Position numbers and translations under genes: made by a program
Assembly: GCA_008973525.1 (NCBI GenBank)
Contig: WACJ01000048.1
Location: forward strand, 372,001 to 436,000
Length of the DNA: 64,000 nt
Direction of reading: 5' to 3'
DNA from: Stenopsyche tienmushanensis
Taxonomy: Eukaryota; Arthropoda; Insecta; Trichoptera; Stenopsychidae
The notes under the pieces: model-generated
What the model was told of the DNA's origin: nothing
Database searches by the model: none
The model's input: the letters and a program-made list of their open reading frames with translations, nothing else
Shown here: piece after piece, positions 1 to 15,100 of the stretch
Position numbering within the stretch: the first letter of the stretch is position 1
Layout of the letters: each line of letters opens with the position of its first letter

Positions 1-190
1 GGATGTCAATGTTAATAAGACGGTCAACGACACCGAGGGGCGATTGATGTCACCGAATTATCCAGCGACGTATCCCAATAAGCTCAATTACAGGACGAAA
101 TTGGTGGGACCCGATATGACACGCTTGGTTGTGCAATTTTCAAAAATCGATCTTGAATACCAGAAGGAATGCCTGTATGACTATGTTGAG
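1..190 (+). CDS. Exon: first part of a CUB domain
   Basis: Reads in frame from base 2 and encodes 63 residues with the CUB hallmark SPNYP followed by the acidic ECLYDYVE stretch. It ends in phase 0 at a GT donor (191). The start of the exon is outside the window. Confidence 0.85.
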
Positions 191-3100
191 GTATTTAATT
201 AACTTTAGACATTTTGTCGTATAGTCCTTATCAAAGTCCCATTATATTCACATCGATTTTATTTTAGGTAAGAAGCATCGTAGGTGGAAAGGACCAGAAT
301 GATGCTGTTCGATGGTGTGGTACACACGACACGGATATGCGTCGTTTCGATTTCGTTTCCAAATCGAATGAAGTAGCATTAACAGTCCACACTGATCATT
401 CCATCGGTGGAGCAGGATTTAGTGGAGGATGGAGAGCAGTGGATGTGTCAGCTTGTCCAAGTCAGACCCTCACTGCTAAAGAAGGCTCATTAAAAAGTCC
501 AAATTATCCCAATTTTCAACTGGAAAGCCTTGATTGTGCCATCACTATAATGGCACCACCAGGTATGATATTTTACAGACTACCGTTATTTTTATTTATT
601 TCGGTTTTCGTCTCGGCTCAGTTCCAAATATTTATATCGTTCCTATTTGTATTAAAAATATTTCATTACTTCTTTTATTATAAACATTCCATATGAATAA
701 TATTATCTTTAATTATGTATGACTATTTAGAATTATCATCAATTGATTACAAGTTAAATAATTAGAACTAGAAGTATCTAATAATATAATTAGTTAAACG
801 AAAAGATTTTGACTTGATGCTTTTTGATTGAAAGTTTGGAAATCTCAGTTTATAGTACATTACACTCGGAATCAAATTAAAATCTGAGAATCCCAATCTG
901 GGTACATAACAAAAACGCCTGGTGAGTCTTCTTCGGACGACTTCGTTTGTAATCGGTCTGTAGATGTGTTTGGATATAGCGTCCGATCGCGAAGCGCTGA
1001 TTCGTTATATCAGCGGTCCGAAAAGCGGACCAGCTGAACACTTAGACTTTGTAGCCACTTCGTCCTTCATATTTTAAGGATATTTTGGGGATAAATACAT
1101 TTTAAACTTTTATAATCTTCGTCCAATCTCACAAATATTGGACCGCAAATAGCCAAAAATATTTCATCCAAGTTTGTATAATTTTTATTAATAATTTTGC
1201 AATTAAAAATAGGAAGAAACATTTGGCTCTCTGTTACTCTACAAATCGCACATATGATAACAATTTATTATTCCATACGAACAAAACGACATTTTTTTTG
1301 GCGTTGCTCATTTTTATACAGCCTCATTTTATAACCTCATTCAAAATACATTCGTAACATGAAAATAAAAACGTCGTAAAAATAACATTAAAAAATAATA
1401 TTCTACGATAAAAGTGTTATCGTTATTAGACTGATTAAATGTAAAAATGTCATAAAATAAGGGACTTTGAAGATTTTTAATGGATTTTCATTCGATGCGT
1501 TTAGCAATTTTTATGTTTTGCATTAAATTTGACTCTTATAAAATCCAAACATCCTCCATATACATTTCTACTGACGTACAGTGTATTTAAAACCATTAGT
1601 GTTGTTGTAATATTTAACGTTTTCCATTGGAAGCACATATAAAGCCGGTATTACATCCTCTTCAAATATTTGAATTTATTCTATACCAACATTCAGGGCA
1701 TATCCCACAAATCATCCCCAATGCCTTCGTGTTGCTTTCTTCGTGTTAAATTTAAAAAAAGACATCGGATTTGACATGTCGAATGTGCAAGTGATATGGG
1801 CAATTCTTTCATCTGTTGACAGACAAATTTCACACTCCATCAACGCTATGGAAACCTTTGAACTCTTAAAGGCTTTTAACGAAATAAAGTACAATAACAT
1901 CCCCGGGAGCGTATATCTGCTCTTGATCTCTTTTCTGAAATATCTCCCGAATGAGATTTAGATAATAGATATACTTGGTGTGTTCATTCGACGATGGGAA
2001 CGCTTGTTGATGCATCAAAACGACGAACGAATACAATTTTCAGCTTATATCCAAAGACTCCAACATAAATATGAACTGATCGTATCGTCTATTCCATTTT
2101 TATTCGACCCAAGTGGGAAACAAACATATTGAGTATGTTCAGTGGAAAATGTTTTCAAAATCGATAAAAATATACATTTGCACTTGGATAGTAAAAGCTT
2201 CGAAATTATGAAGAACAAATCCCTCAAGAAGCAATAATTTTCATATGACGGATAATAAAATATGTATAGAATATTAAAATACTCTAATATTATCTATAAG
2301 TGCTAAAATAATTACCATATTTAAACAGACCTTCAAAGGAAACCTTGCCATGGTAATCCAAGAACTATTATGCCAAAAATTAGTTAAACGACACATTGAA
2401 GGACACGTTGGATTTGCGCCAAATAAGTTAACTAAACCATTAGTTAATTTACATTGAAATTAGTGGGTTAAACATGGTACAAATATATAATAGATCACAT
2501 GTTTCATTGATCGTTTATAGAAATTAGTCCTAATCCAAAGTGATTATATTTAATTAATGTTATAATATTATATGTGTATTATTTTTTTTAACAATGTTCT
2601 TGAAAGGGTTAAATTACGTGAATGGAACGTGTTTATTATGAAAAAGTAAATAAGAGATCTTAATATTATAATTTAAAGAATATGTTTTGTATCCAGGTAT
2701 TAGAATGCATTTAAGCAAAATATTAGGTCATCCTGAAAGTAATCCATTTTTTTAAACCAACGCAAATCATTGTAAAATGTAATTGTCATCATTATTAACC
2801 TGTTAAGCGGGGAAGTTCCTTTTCAATAACGCAACATACAGTGGGCGCGCACATTTTCGTTAGGACGTATATATACGTCCCGCCCACCTGGCGTGAGTTC
2901 ATATTATTAAAAAAAAATTAACGATGCTTAGAACTTGTAAAAAAATCAATGAAACATATTTTTTTATTTATTTAGATACATAAACAAAAATGGAAACATG
3001 TTTAGTTCCCTTTCGTTTGTTCTTTGAAAATGCCTTTCAACTAAACGTGAGGGTTTAGGTGTAATGCTGTTTTTTTGATGGCATAGGTTGGCTTTTTACT

Positions 3101-6100
3101 ATGTTGTCTGAACTGAGCATCAATACCTCTTTTTTTGTCCTTCCATTTTAAAAGTATAAGTTTGACTTTCGATCTTACCTTATGATACTAGTCGCCGTTT
3201 ACTAAGAACACGTCCACTCCAACACAATAGCGAAGTGCAACCAATTTGCTACCTACATATATTTCGAGGACGTATATATACGTCCTAACCAATTTCGATG
3301 CAGTTTACGTTAGACGTATATATACGTCCCGCCCACTTGACAGGATAATAACTAACTATTACCTCTTCTGCAAATTTTCTATTCCCGTCTTATAGAAAAT
3401 TAGATGATTTCAATTGAAAATACAAATCCAAATCTTTTAATGAATATTATAAATATCTAAATAGAATGTAATCAGAAAGTGCTAAATCTGGCAAATATTT
3501 ACAATGTGATAGAATTTCTTGGTTTTCGTTTGAACAAGGCTAATTCTCAACAAAAAGCTTCTACGGTTATCGTTTTATGTAGTTTTTGCCATAATTCTCC
3601 TGTTGATTAACGATGATCTGATACAATTAAAGCTCACAGCATATCTTCATCAAAATTTGAGAATCGTCCTGATTTAGAGACATTCTGTAATTTTCTATGA
3701 CCCGATTTAAAGGCAAAATTTATATGTGTTATCTTTAGGATTGATCCACACATTTTCATGAAAAAATAAAAACTAGCATCGCTAATTAATGTAGCGTGGG
3801 CGATTTACCATTTCCACGTAGTAGCGCTGTTAACAGCGATATCTTCCATCTCTCTTCAAGCGCAATGTGTTATTTTAACAGCGCCATCTCTTGTGGCCCT
3901 ACGGAGACATTGCACCATTGCCGGTTGACTAGTGACGCGCAGGAGGTGGGAGCCGGGAGAGTTGTCGGTTAGCCTTGGCTGCGGGAGGTTGTCCTTCCTG
4001 CAGCCAGATCTCTCTCTCCATCTCGTGTGGAATAAATAGTTATTTAGAGAAAAGAGTCTTTCCATTCGACGCCCGTCTTTTTCCATCCATTCCTCCAGCA
4101 ACATCACAACCCAATAGAAGAACGGACCCGTGCGTCAACACGGTCATCCCGACGAGCATGTGGGGGCGGGGAGCTACCCAGGGCTCTGCCCCCGAGAGCG
4201 CCCCCGCCTCAACTTTACAATGACATTAAAAATAATGCTGACGAACCATAAAACAAGAACAAAAATGACCAACATGTTTCTTTCACCGTGTCTGAACACA
4301 AACTGATCTCAAATGATGGATTTCTTTCGGGAGGACCTAATATATAATATATAACAAGCGACATTCTGTATGTCTGCTTTCCTATAAAATTGAATTTAAA
4401 GACTATAAATCTGTTACGAATGGCTAGATCATCACTTTTGTGTATTCCCATTGATGAATATTTTTAGAATAATATTATTTGCGCGAATGTATAAATCACA
4501 TTCAGGATACGTCTGACGTTTCCTCTTTATCCAAGATTTAAAATATTGTTTCCCCACAAATAGGATAAACGCTTTCCTGTGTTTTTCGACTTGTATAGAT
4601 GGTTTTTGGAGTGGCAAACAAAACGATGTCCCACTATTAATGGAAAATGGTTTCGGATAAAGGCTTTGTAGTTTATGCATTTCTTTTTTGTTACCTTCCC
4701 AGTTATCACATCCTTCCAGCGCTTGTCATGGAAGGGCTGGTAAAAGACAAAATAAATTAGATGTCAACGAGAGCTCTCGGTATTATTTTATGTCCACATT
4801 TTCATACCATAAATAAAATCACCGTCACATCCTTAAAACCCTTCCACTATTCATGAGCCCGTGAAGCTTTTTTGTTTATGATTTTATAGATTTTTTTCGA
4901 CGGGCATGTTCTCAAAGTCCCGCGAGCATGCCCGACACAAAAACTATTATTTATAGTCGTGCCGTTATTATTTAAGTCCAAATAGCATCTCCGGCCATGG
5001 CCGCAGCTGTTGCTTGTGGGGGGCTCCCGGTTTACAGCCGCGGTCGTGATTTATGACTCTTCCACAATGACGATAATGTAGCAGTCACGAACTTAACGGA
5101 CGGCAATTAACTTCGCAAAATTTCATAATGCCGGGGGCTTACAATAATGGCTACAAAAAGAAAATCCAGATAAGGTTGCCTTTCATCCTACATTAAAGGT
5201 ATGGATGCTTTTAATTAATTTTAATATTTAATTAGGGACGTGCATACGGGAGCGGGTTGGCTCTTCCAAGAAAAGTGCGCCCCGTTAAACGAGCACGTAA
5301 TTCCAGGTCTAGACCGGAGATAAGTTATGCCCTCAGACAAAAGCAGCCTTAATAAACCAAATGGGGAAAATAAGCGTAAATATACAATGACAATTTTAAG
5401 CTAAAAAATCTTGTATTCCCCACTGCGACATCCATTCGACTGGAACTTTGTAGTGACATCTTTCATTGTTCAGCAATTGAATACAGCCAATGCAAAAATA
5501 ATGTGCACGTATCTAAATAGCCTTAGACAACATCTGCAATTTATATGATAAAGTCTCCATATACAGAGGTTTGAACTCATGTATATAGTGTAGTTTTATC
5601 AAAATTACATCAAAGCGATTGGCCATGGTTGCAATGAAGGAACTGTAGAAGGGCAATAAAAAATATTTATAAATTCCATCAAGTCTAGGGAATCCAATCC
5701 CGAAACAAAATTTCAATCCCAGGAACGGGATTTTCAATGGTTGATAAATTTTTAATCAAAAATTACTAATAAAAAATAATTTGAAGGCGAAAGAATTTTA
5801 CTTATTCAAGAAAAAATAAAAATACAATTAAAAAATAGATAAATAAAACACTAAAAAATTCAATTATTATTTTGAAAACATATCAATAATCCCATTATTA
5901 GAGTCGAAGTGTAGTAAATACATCACCGGTAGGGAAAGGTCAATATAACAATTTAAAATATATATATGTACTGTATATATGTATACATAGATTAGCCAGT
6001 TACTGCCTAAAAGCTTAAACATAAAGTAAAATAATTTTGACCCATAATACTATTTACTCAAGTTTTTTTTTTGAAAACGATGAAGATTATTGTAGCGTTC

Positions 6101-9100
6101 AACCCCTTCTAACGTAGAGAGGTTGGCTATCTTCGTCATTGCGAATTGAAGGTCGCGCTGTTCGCAATCCATAACAATGGTTCCGACCCACGAGTCGGCT
6201 ACGATGAACGACGGAACACGTTTATGATTTAATTTGTTCGATGACAAAAATTAAAATTATGGTACTGCAGATCATCAATAAAATGACAAATAATCGTCAC
6301 AACGTATTTATTCAATTATCACACGATCGAAGAACCGGTAGCAAACAAACGAACATGCAAAGTATATAGCGAGCGAATGATGGTACACTTTAGGGTAAAC
6401 ACTTTGTCGAATCATCTTTTCGAACTTGAATTTGGTTTTCTTCTTGATTATTCTCCTCCGTTGAGCTTCAGAAGCGAAGAGGAGACTCAACCCCCATGGA
6501 GATATTCTTCCATCGGAGACGAGGTCAAAGAGCTAGTCTTCCAAGCTAGTCTTCCTCCGAAGAGACCCTTCAGACAACAATGAAGAAACAAATATGTTTG
6601 GATTCGATTGGTTTAAAAAGCATTTTTTTGCAGGTAAGCGAGTTTGGTTGGAGATATTGGACTTCGACATGGATCAAGACTCTGCTGTCTTCGAAGTTGA
6701 ATTGGGCGATGGACCTCCAATCAAGCCCTTTTTAACACCAGCAAGATTGGCCGATGGTGCTTTTCTATCAACGAAAGAGACTATGCTATTGAGATTTCGC
6801 ACCGATGTCAACCCCATAGGGACGGGATTTACTGCCGTCTATAAAACCGGTAAAAATCACCAACTGATCAAAATATGTGAGATGAAATGTAAATTTCAAA
6901 CAAAAACTGATGTATTTTTATATTTCTTATCTAGTATTTGTATTTATTTCTAGATTTGTCTAATGTTTTCCCATTTATTTTCTTATTTGACTTGTCAACA
7001 GTTGGCTTCGCCGAGGAAGAAAGAGTTTTGGAGCTGAGTAATTCGACCAGTGGTATTATTCTCCACGTCAATCATCCCAGAGCACCTCCATTAGCCGCTG
7101 ACCTATCCCTCAGACTAATAGCACCCTCGGGATACACGCTGCTCCTCAAACTTTATGGGCTCATCTTTAGCGACGAAGAAGAGTGCTCCGATGGCCGGGG
7201 GAAAATTGAGGTATTTTTACAATGCATTGGATTGTTTTTTATTCATTTTTAGCATGAAACTATCTGTTTTCATAAATGGAGATGGATGCAGGAATTTCCT
7301 AGTCGAGTGATACATTATGCAGCTCGAAGTGCAACATGTTGCAGCAAAGCAAAGCTCCTCTATTTAATGCACATGTGATAAATTATCATTAGCGGCCATA
7401 TTCGCTCGTGCGAGCAGTGAAGCGGATTCATTTGAAATTTTAATTTTAATCCACACAGAAACATAAGGATTTTTTGCATCATGCCAAAAGAGTCATTTTC
7501 CATTCTGTTTTTGCACCGACTTCATAAATACCGAACATATTTGAAACATACGTCCATTGCTTTTGCTTTGTGGATATAAAAAAAATTCAAAGGTAGGCTT
7601 TTTTTGGATTGAAAGCTCTAATGGCGTACTAGAAATAGTCAAAAATTCTAAAACGTATCGAAACAATAATAAATAATTAGAATTTATACATCGTCATCAT
7701 CATCAGTTCAATAAAATTCACTCCAACTATTCTTTATCCTGAGTCAAACCCATAATAAAGTGTTATTTTTCTTAGCCTACCTTATGATTTTCAGCTTCTC
7801 CTCGTCGGCCTATAACTTTGCAAATTTCGTTTATATCGGCATGAAATTTACTGATAGTGTTCTTAAACATTGGTTTTTTCCGATAAACTCAAATAAATAA
7901 TTCAAATATAACAACACACGCTTCATTTTATCGATTTTATTTTGGTATCGAAGGTCTCGAAGGCGAAAATGAAGCGGTTTGCTCCCCCACAATTCTTGTC
8001 GGGCTAATCGATATCCGTTTAATTCAGAATTGATCGCACTAATTGAATAGTTGCTATAACAAATATTGACAGGGTACGCGGATCACATGTTGGTGTTTGC
8101 TGATTACTTATTTGCGACCACCGCTGGAATATGTCAATTAAATGTCACGCCTACAAGATAGGGATTAATCAGAAACTGGATATTCAATAGTTCACAATAT
8201 TTACTTATTTATTATGAGCCTTGTCTGTATAAATACATTTTTGTATAGATTTGAAGATTCAATAACGAAAATCTTTTTTTTACTGTAAAAGTAATTTGAG
8301 TATTCTTTATGGAAAATTGAACATGTCTTAGGTTGATATAAGAAGACCCTCAGAAAATGAGCTTGGAACTGCCCAAGTTGATAAAGCTTCACCAGGATTC
8401 ATCAAAAAGAGTCCAGATTTGAGTCAAGGTAGTGAAAGTGTTAGACTTCCTCCTCCCCTAAAGAATATAATGCTGGAATCATTTTGACTATAGTTTTCTA
8501 CGGGGCTTCCAACCGAAAATGAACCGATAACCGGTAAAACCGTTACTTTTGCTGAAATTAAAATCGGAATTAAACCGATTCGAAAATATCGGTTTTATCG
8601 GTTCGGTACACATCTTACACGAAAGGAAGTTTGGAGAATTTGTTTAATAATACTGTAATCTTTACATCCCGTTAATTGTCCTATTAAATGAATACTTCAG
8701 ATAATATTGTTATGAACCCAAATTCCAGCTTGCAATCTCAAGTCATTATTATGTATTTTGTTCAGCTTATTGTTTCCTAGTATAATACACTTTTAGTTTT
8801 AATGATTGTACATTTAATTAATTAATTTCTTTATGGAAACCCAATAGCTTTACTTATATAATTAGCCATGGATTGGAAATATTACATAGCCAATTATAGG
8901 ATTTCACACGTAGAATGAATCAATCATTTATACGAAAACTGTAACCGTACCGATATAAATGCTTGGAACTACGGCTTATACAAAAACCGAAATTCTTCAA
9001 TACCGGTTTTCGGTTTTAAGAAATATTAAATTAAAATAACAGATATATTAAAATGGTTCAATATTAAAAGCATCACTCAGATTTTTCTTCCACTTATCAT

Positions 9101-12100
9101 CCGTACAAATCTACTTATCTGTCAGGACCGTCGCAGTGTATATGAAACTTGTACGTAAATAAATAAAAACTGTCGATAGCACAAAATATTTGGTAATTTC
9201 TTTTAGTAAACATAAACAATACATTTGAAATCGATTCATTATATCATTATGAGTTGATAAATTTGGGTTAAAAGTCTATACAATCGTATGATGTACGCAT
9301 GTTACTCTCTCCGTCTCTGTTCGTCTTCGAGATCAACTTGAAATAATGCTTTTTTTAAAACACTGGAATTCGGACACAGCTCTTTGTCATACCTTTTTAA
9401 AGGGTTGCTTTCACTTATTTTAAGAAATCCATTTTTTAAGTACGTGCAAATATGCTACTTTTTTCGATAAATTTTTTGGATTTTGCAGCCTATTGTAAAG
9501 ATAAGAATTAATTCCGAGGCTCAATATTTAAGTTTCGTATAATTAAGGTTCAAAATTATCTTTCGAGAAAAAAATATTTTCTTACCTAAACCAACATGTC
9601 GTCACGTAGACCAACACGCTAAGTGAACGAGCAGGGCCGTAACAAGGGCTTAGCAAAGCAGACGCCCGCCGCGGGCGCAACTGGGCTTGGGGCGCAAAAC
9701 GCAGAATACCGACCCGGTCGAGATTTGCACATGCATTTTATTTTACTCAACTGTTCTACTTTACATGAACCACCATGTTTTTATAATATACACTAAGCTG
9801 TCTAATCCGCTGTCTTGCGCTCATTCATCCTATCAGCGGTCCGAAAAGCGGACCGGACGAAAGCGGCGTTAAGTTAGATACTTGCCACGTGCGCTTCATA
9901 CCCTAATTACGGCTCTCTATGTACGAGCACATGGTGTTAATCAAATTTTTTTGTCCAAAATTCTTAAATAATGAACATTTAATTTTTATATTCAAAACCA
10001 AATTTAAAGACCAAAAAAACCGGTTTTCGAAGGTCACAATTTTTGCCTAAAAAGGGTTCAGGGGACTCGGTGTTTTGATATCCATGTTACATGACATGCC
10101 CATTGGAAACGGCAGGTTCGGTCGAAACCGGTAATTAACGCTTCTCCGTACATGTCCATGACCTCTCAATTGAGCTTCATGGCTTCGGAGCCAGAGGTCT
10201 TGTCCCGGAGAGCTCCGATTTATTTTACCCCCAGTCCACCACACAATCCAAATATAATTCCTCCGGTGTAAGCTTATAAAAAGAATGTGCAGTTGGAAGA
10301 TTACATTGAAAAATGTTCATATCCATGGCCCATTATACGTACTTCACGTCGCTTCACGGCCCTGCATAATTGTTGATCATCGATCATCATGTTTCATATT
10401 AAATTCTTAAAAAAAAATCCGGACTCAACGTTCACGTTCACTTTTGAAGATCGAGTGCCCTGCATTTGATGTACATGGCAGATCCATTGTTAATCAAACA
10501 TTTTAACATTTCGGCACATAAACTCGGACTTAACCCTCATTAAATTTAAAATAAGCCTTTTATGCGAAACTCAACCTTTATCAAGAGCTTTGAATACACA
10601 GGTCGGGATGCATATAGGTCCCCGGGTTTATCGCCATCAAATTCCGACCCCCATTAAATATTTATGTGAGCGGCGAAACCACATAATGGAAAATGATGCA
10701 GTACACATGTTTCTGAAATTATATGCTGTTTCCTAGAGAGACGACCCAATTTAGCGTACATTTGGATTCCTTAACACGTCTGACTTTCGGGGTAAATTAT
10801 CTAGAAGCCGGTATAGTTGATGACAAGTGATTTAGGTACCTCATTGTTGGGCTTTGACTGGGGCGCGGAATATATTACATGGATGAGTTATCTGCGAGTT
10901 GTTAAAGCTACTTTGCCGGAATTACCTCAATTACACAAAAGGGAAGGCATTATGGAGGCCGTTTTTCGCTCGATTTTTCAATCCTTATTTAAAACGGCCC
11001 TAATTTTTCATATTTTCCAGCGGCGTCCTCATAAAACCGGCCACATGATAGCGCCAAATATTTCAGCGCATAAAAATCCGAGGCTGGAAATATTAGCATC
11101 AAAACAAACGGTTTGCTTCGTATTTTTCACGCGATGCGATGAAAAAATTCCCGTACAAAAATGTTATAATGGAGTGTAGAATTTTATACGGTGTATTTGG
11201 GTTACACGCTTTCTTCCATTTTTTAAGAGTTCAGAGAGAATAGTCTCATTTTGAGAAGCCATAACAATATTTGTGGTTATAGTTTAATAAAATAAGATAG
11301 CTGCGGAACAAAGTCGTTGATTTTTCTTTATTAGCTCCGGATTCTCGTCGGAGCTTTGCTCAAATTCGAGAAAATACGAGCAAGTATTTGGTGATTTCTG
11401 ACTTTAAAAACAACATTTATTTCTAATGCAATCGATTATGTATACATTAAAAAATAATTATTCTCTTAAATGTCATCTTTCTTATATTTTCCCCGTGAGA
11501 TAAATAAATCAGGCAATTTTCAGATGAAATGTCCGATGTTGCAAAATCGAAATTATACGATGAACATGCGTGTAAAGCGCCCGTATCAAGTATCTAACTT
11601 GTCCCCCACCCCCCTCAAATCCATTTATTTCTATTTAGACCCTAAAAAAAGACGGAATGGCCAATCGGTCCACTTTTCGGACCGCTGATATGCCGAATGA
11701 ACGCCTCGCGATCGGACGCCATTATCCGAATATGTCTACAGAACGATTATGAACGCTCATTACAAAACGAAGTTATCCAAAGAACGCTGATTGGGTGTTA
11801 AATTATTATTAAATATTGTTGTCTTTATTTTATTGCGGATTTATGCTGGTTGTGTTGACCTAATGTTTAAACAATAACGAAGAAAAGAGAGATAAGACAA
11901 CTTAGTATGTATTATAAAAACGGACAGAATTAATCATTCTTGATTAATGTAAAGTTCAATGATCAAGCAAAATAAAAACTATGTGCAACTCTCAACTGGG
12001 TCGGTATTCTGTGGTTTGCGCCCCAAGCGCAGTTGCGCCCGTGGCGGCTGATTGAGAAAATTATATCTATCTAATATTAAACTTATCAAGATGTCAATTC

Positions 12101-15100
12101 ATGTTGGTAATAAGTACAGCAAATATTTCTGCAAGGCATTGCAGAGTAATCGTTGAATTCAGAGCAGTTACCGTTCATAGTTCCTCGTCATCAATGCTTC
12201 TAGTCAATTATCTACGTGGCTCAATTTTTGAAATGTATTTATTGCACGTATCTATTATATTTTATAATGACATATTAATAGGGCTTAAATCTCTTAATTG
12301 AAAAAATATCTGATTAAAAAAATAAATACATTAGACTTTTAAAACAACTAAATAAAATCGGACATTTCATATGGAAACGCTTGATATTTATTGTGTTAAA
12401 GCATTTTTGTCGTATATTTTTAGATTCATATGATGGAAATATCGAAGTAAAATTATACCAAGATGTAAACTATTTTCGAGAAATATCTAAGAAGACTTCA
12501 TAGAACTAAATGTTGATTTTTTTTCATACAAAGACTATTATCAAAAATTTTCACCAAACTAAAAAAATTACAATCAATCATCTTAATTTGTAAAAATTTA
12601 TCAATGTAATTTTAAATTAACATGATTAAATTGCCATCCAATCCATTTCAAGACATTCAAGGATAATATTATATATTTGTTGATGAAAATAATGCTAAAT
12701 ATGTCATTAAACATACAAAAATTCCAAGAATACTCCAATAAAAAGGCTTATAATTAATACATTTTGAGTAATATTTTAGACGAAGACTATGAATTTTGCG
12801 GTGGATTAAAACAATCATTATAGTATACAATATAGCAAGACTATAAAAAGTCAGAAGATCAGATTTTAAATTCAAATTTATGCAGATAATGCTGAAAAAT
12901 CCCCATACGTACACACTGCTAAATTCAATATATGATCGGGATATATTTATGACACAATTGTAAAAATACACAGAGCTATCGAAATTGTTTTTTTCCTCGA
13001 TATTTGAGAACCACTGCGTTGATTCGTGTTCGTTCAAAGCCGAATGCTTCGATCGTTGGCCAAAAATAAGCAACCGATATGGAAATTTTCCGAGCGAATC
13101 GTTCGTGTCCGTGTTTGTTTACTGGCACACAATTGCTTTCATCCGGAATACAACTCTTGGAATACCTGAAAAGCCTTTGGGGTATTTATTTCAGTCATTC
13201 CAATTATGAAACCCATCGATTTCCGATTCGACTTCCGTTCCGGCTAGCCTGCATTTCATAGATGCGAAACTCAATCGGTATTTTCTCACAGTGGCCGCAA
13301 ATCAGTGATCAGTGAGCACAGACATGTGATCGGCGTACACGTTGAAAAATCGATGTTTATTCTCGATAAATCCTAAAAAAAATTATAGCAAATTTATGTG
13401 TCGAATCTCAATTGCGGTTAACTGATTTATTAGCTGAAGGTTTTGTATACATTTTTCTTAACAAACATGAAGAATTGGATTTAAACCAATATTAGAGGGG
13501 TTTTAATCCGCATCAATCCCTGACAGTCAATCCTTAACAATTCGCTGATGTCAATATTGCTTCCAGAAATTTAAATCGACCAATAGAAGCATAAGGAATG
13601 AATTGAAAATGGGAAGACTTTCGAATTTTGATAACGATGCACTAAAATCCCTAATCAGATCCACGGCAAAAATCGAGATTTATCACAAAAACTGGGTTTT
13701 CCATGGACCACTGTGCAAACATATTTAAAATGAATAGGTCAATAATAATTAATAAATTGTCGTTTTTAAATTTAGGTATTCGATAGCTATGCAGATACTA
13801 ATGGCACATGGTGGGGTCTTTGTGAAACCGATGGACCAGAAGAAGGTCCTCCGCTGGCGATTACATCTTTTATGAGTTCATTGAGGATACGCCAACGGAG
13901 CAATCATATCGGAGTGAAATTGAATGCCACCATCAGGACGCAGATGGGTACATCTATATATTATTGATCGTCTCTGCGTTTATGACGAAGATTTTAAAAT
14001 GATTGCATCTTAAACATGATGTTGATTGATTTAGATGTTAACTACCGCATGAAGCTGTTGCAAGGTTCGCAGGACTCCAGTGTTGAGGGTTGCAGACCGA
14101 ACCCCTGCCTCAATGGAGGTCGCTGTTTGACCACAAATGGTCGCAGCACTTGTCAATGCTTTGGACACTTTACAGGTATGTGGAATTAATTATTTTATGG
14201 TAATAGGATATAATATACAGGATGCGGGAGAAACTACTACAATTGAGCTAGTCTTTGGAGGGTTGGTGCAAACTAGGGCTAGGGGACGGATGGATGGGAA
14301 TGGACGGCCATCGGACAAAAATACTCTTTTCTATAGGTGAATTGTTATTCAGCGCGATAAACAGAGAACGGCTGCAAGAAGGACGTCTTCCCGCAGTCAA
14401 GGCCAACCGCCGACTCCTCTCGACTCCCGTCTCCTGCGCGTTACCATCCAATCGATAACGATGCATACGCAAAAAGCGATCGATCGGTAATTGCAGATGC
14501 AATATCTCCGCAGCGCCACAGAAGATGGCGCTGTTAAAATAGCACATTGCAACTAAAGAGAGACGGAAGATATCGCTGTTAATCTGGCGAATTAAATTCG
14601 TTCAGATTATCAGCGCATTGCATGGGGATGCTAAATCGCCCACGCTACAATATCATTTTTAAAACATAACAAATAAAAACTTTAAATATCTCTCTGTAAC
14701 ATGTAAAAACTGTTTGTGTTATTCACTATTAAAATAAGGTAGTTTCCCTGCCGCACTCTGCATTTGTTGGCTGAAATGATTTATTTTGGATAGGTATGTT
14801 CTGCGCTTTGACTGCTTGTGAATTGGAGCCATGTGTCTTCGGTGCTTGCGTTTTGACCAATGCTGGACATAGATGCGTCTGCAGACCTGGTTATACTGGT
14901 GTTGCCTGCGGGTCTCGAGCCCGACCCTGTCAAGCTCGCCCCTGTGAAGGCCGAGGGCGGTGTACTGAACGCCCTGGGGGTGGTTTTCATTGCAATTGCT
15001 ATGCATGGTGGGAAGGAACGAGGTAATGAACAATTCGATTAATTTAGGTAATTGCCTAAAGCATTAGTATACTTGGCTCAAGGCAATGACCATTCTCAAT

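Larger units (their letters stand above)
2799..3347 (-). mobile_element. Decayed piggyBac-like element (short, non-autonomous)
   Basis: The left end TTAA-CCTGTTAAGCGGG (TTAA at 2795-2798) is matched in inverted orientation at the right end (3332-3351); 17 of the outer 20 bases agree. The right-hand TTAA has decayed to ATAA on the plus strand. On the minus strand, 3127-3170 encodes VKLILLKWKDKK, resembling the KWKDKR-type motif of piggyBac transposases; the rest is broken. Perfect palindromes of 16-18 bases lie near both ends. Identification as piggyBac-like rests on the TTAA site and this motif. Confidence 0.6.
563..6633 (+). other. Intron of the CUB/EGF gene, about 6.1 kb, transposon-rich
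   Basis: No exon found. It holds a non-LTR retrotransposon fragment (about 970-1075), a TTAA-type piggyBac-like remnant (2799-3347), an LTR copy (3790-4219), a GC-richer unique block (about 4830-5320) and a dispersed repeat (about 5690-6000). The rest is AT-rich sequence in which I see nothing. Short open frames at 6050-6247 and 6377-6583 have no recognisable similarity. Confidence 0.8.
7211..13775 (+). other. Intron of the CUB/EGF gene, about 6.6 kb
   Basis: Contains a CGGTTT-rich repeat (about 8505-9020), two hAT-like composite copies (about 9633-9915 plus, 11640-12050 minus), a GC-richer unique block (about 10560-11110) and a minus-strand 134-codon open frame (12669-13073). The remainder is AT-rich with no exon signal that I can support. 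Confidence 0.75.

Noticed and set aside
6050..6583. Extra exon in the large first intron (frames at 6050-6247 and 6377-6583)
   Set aside because: One is on the wrong strand, and the CUB 2 exons on either side already join in phase without it.
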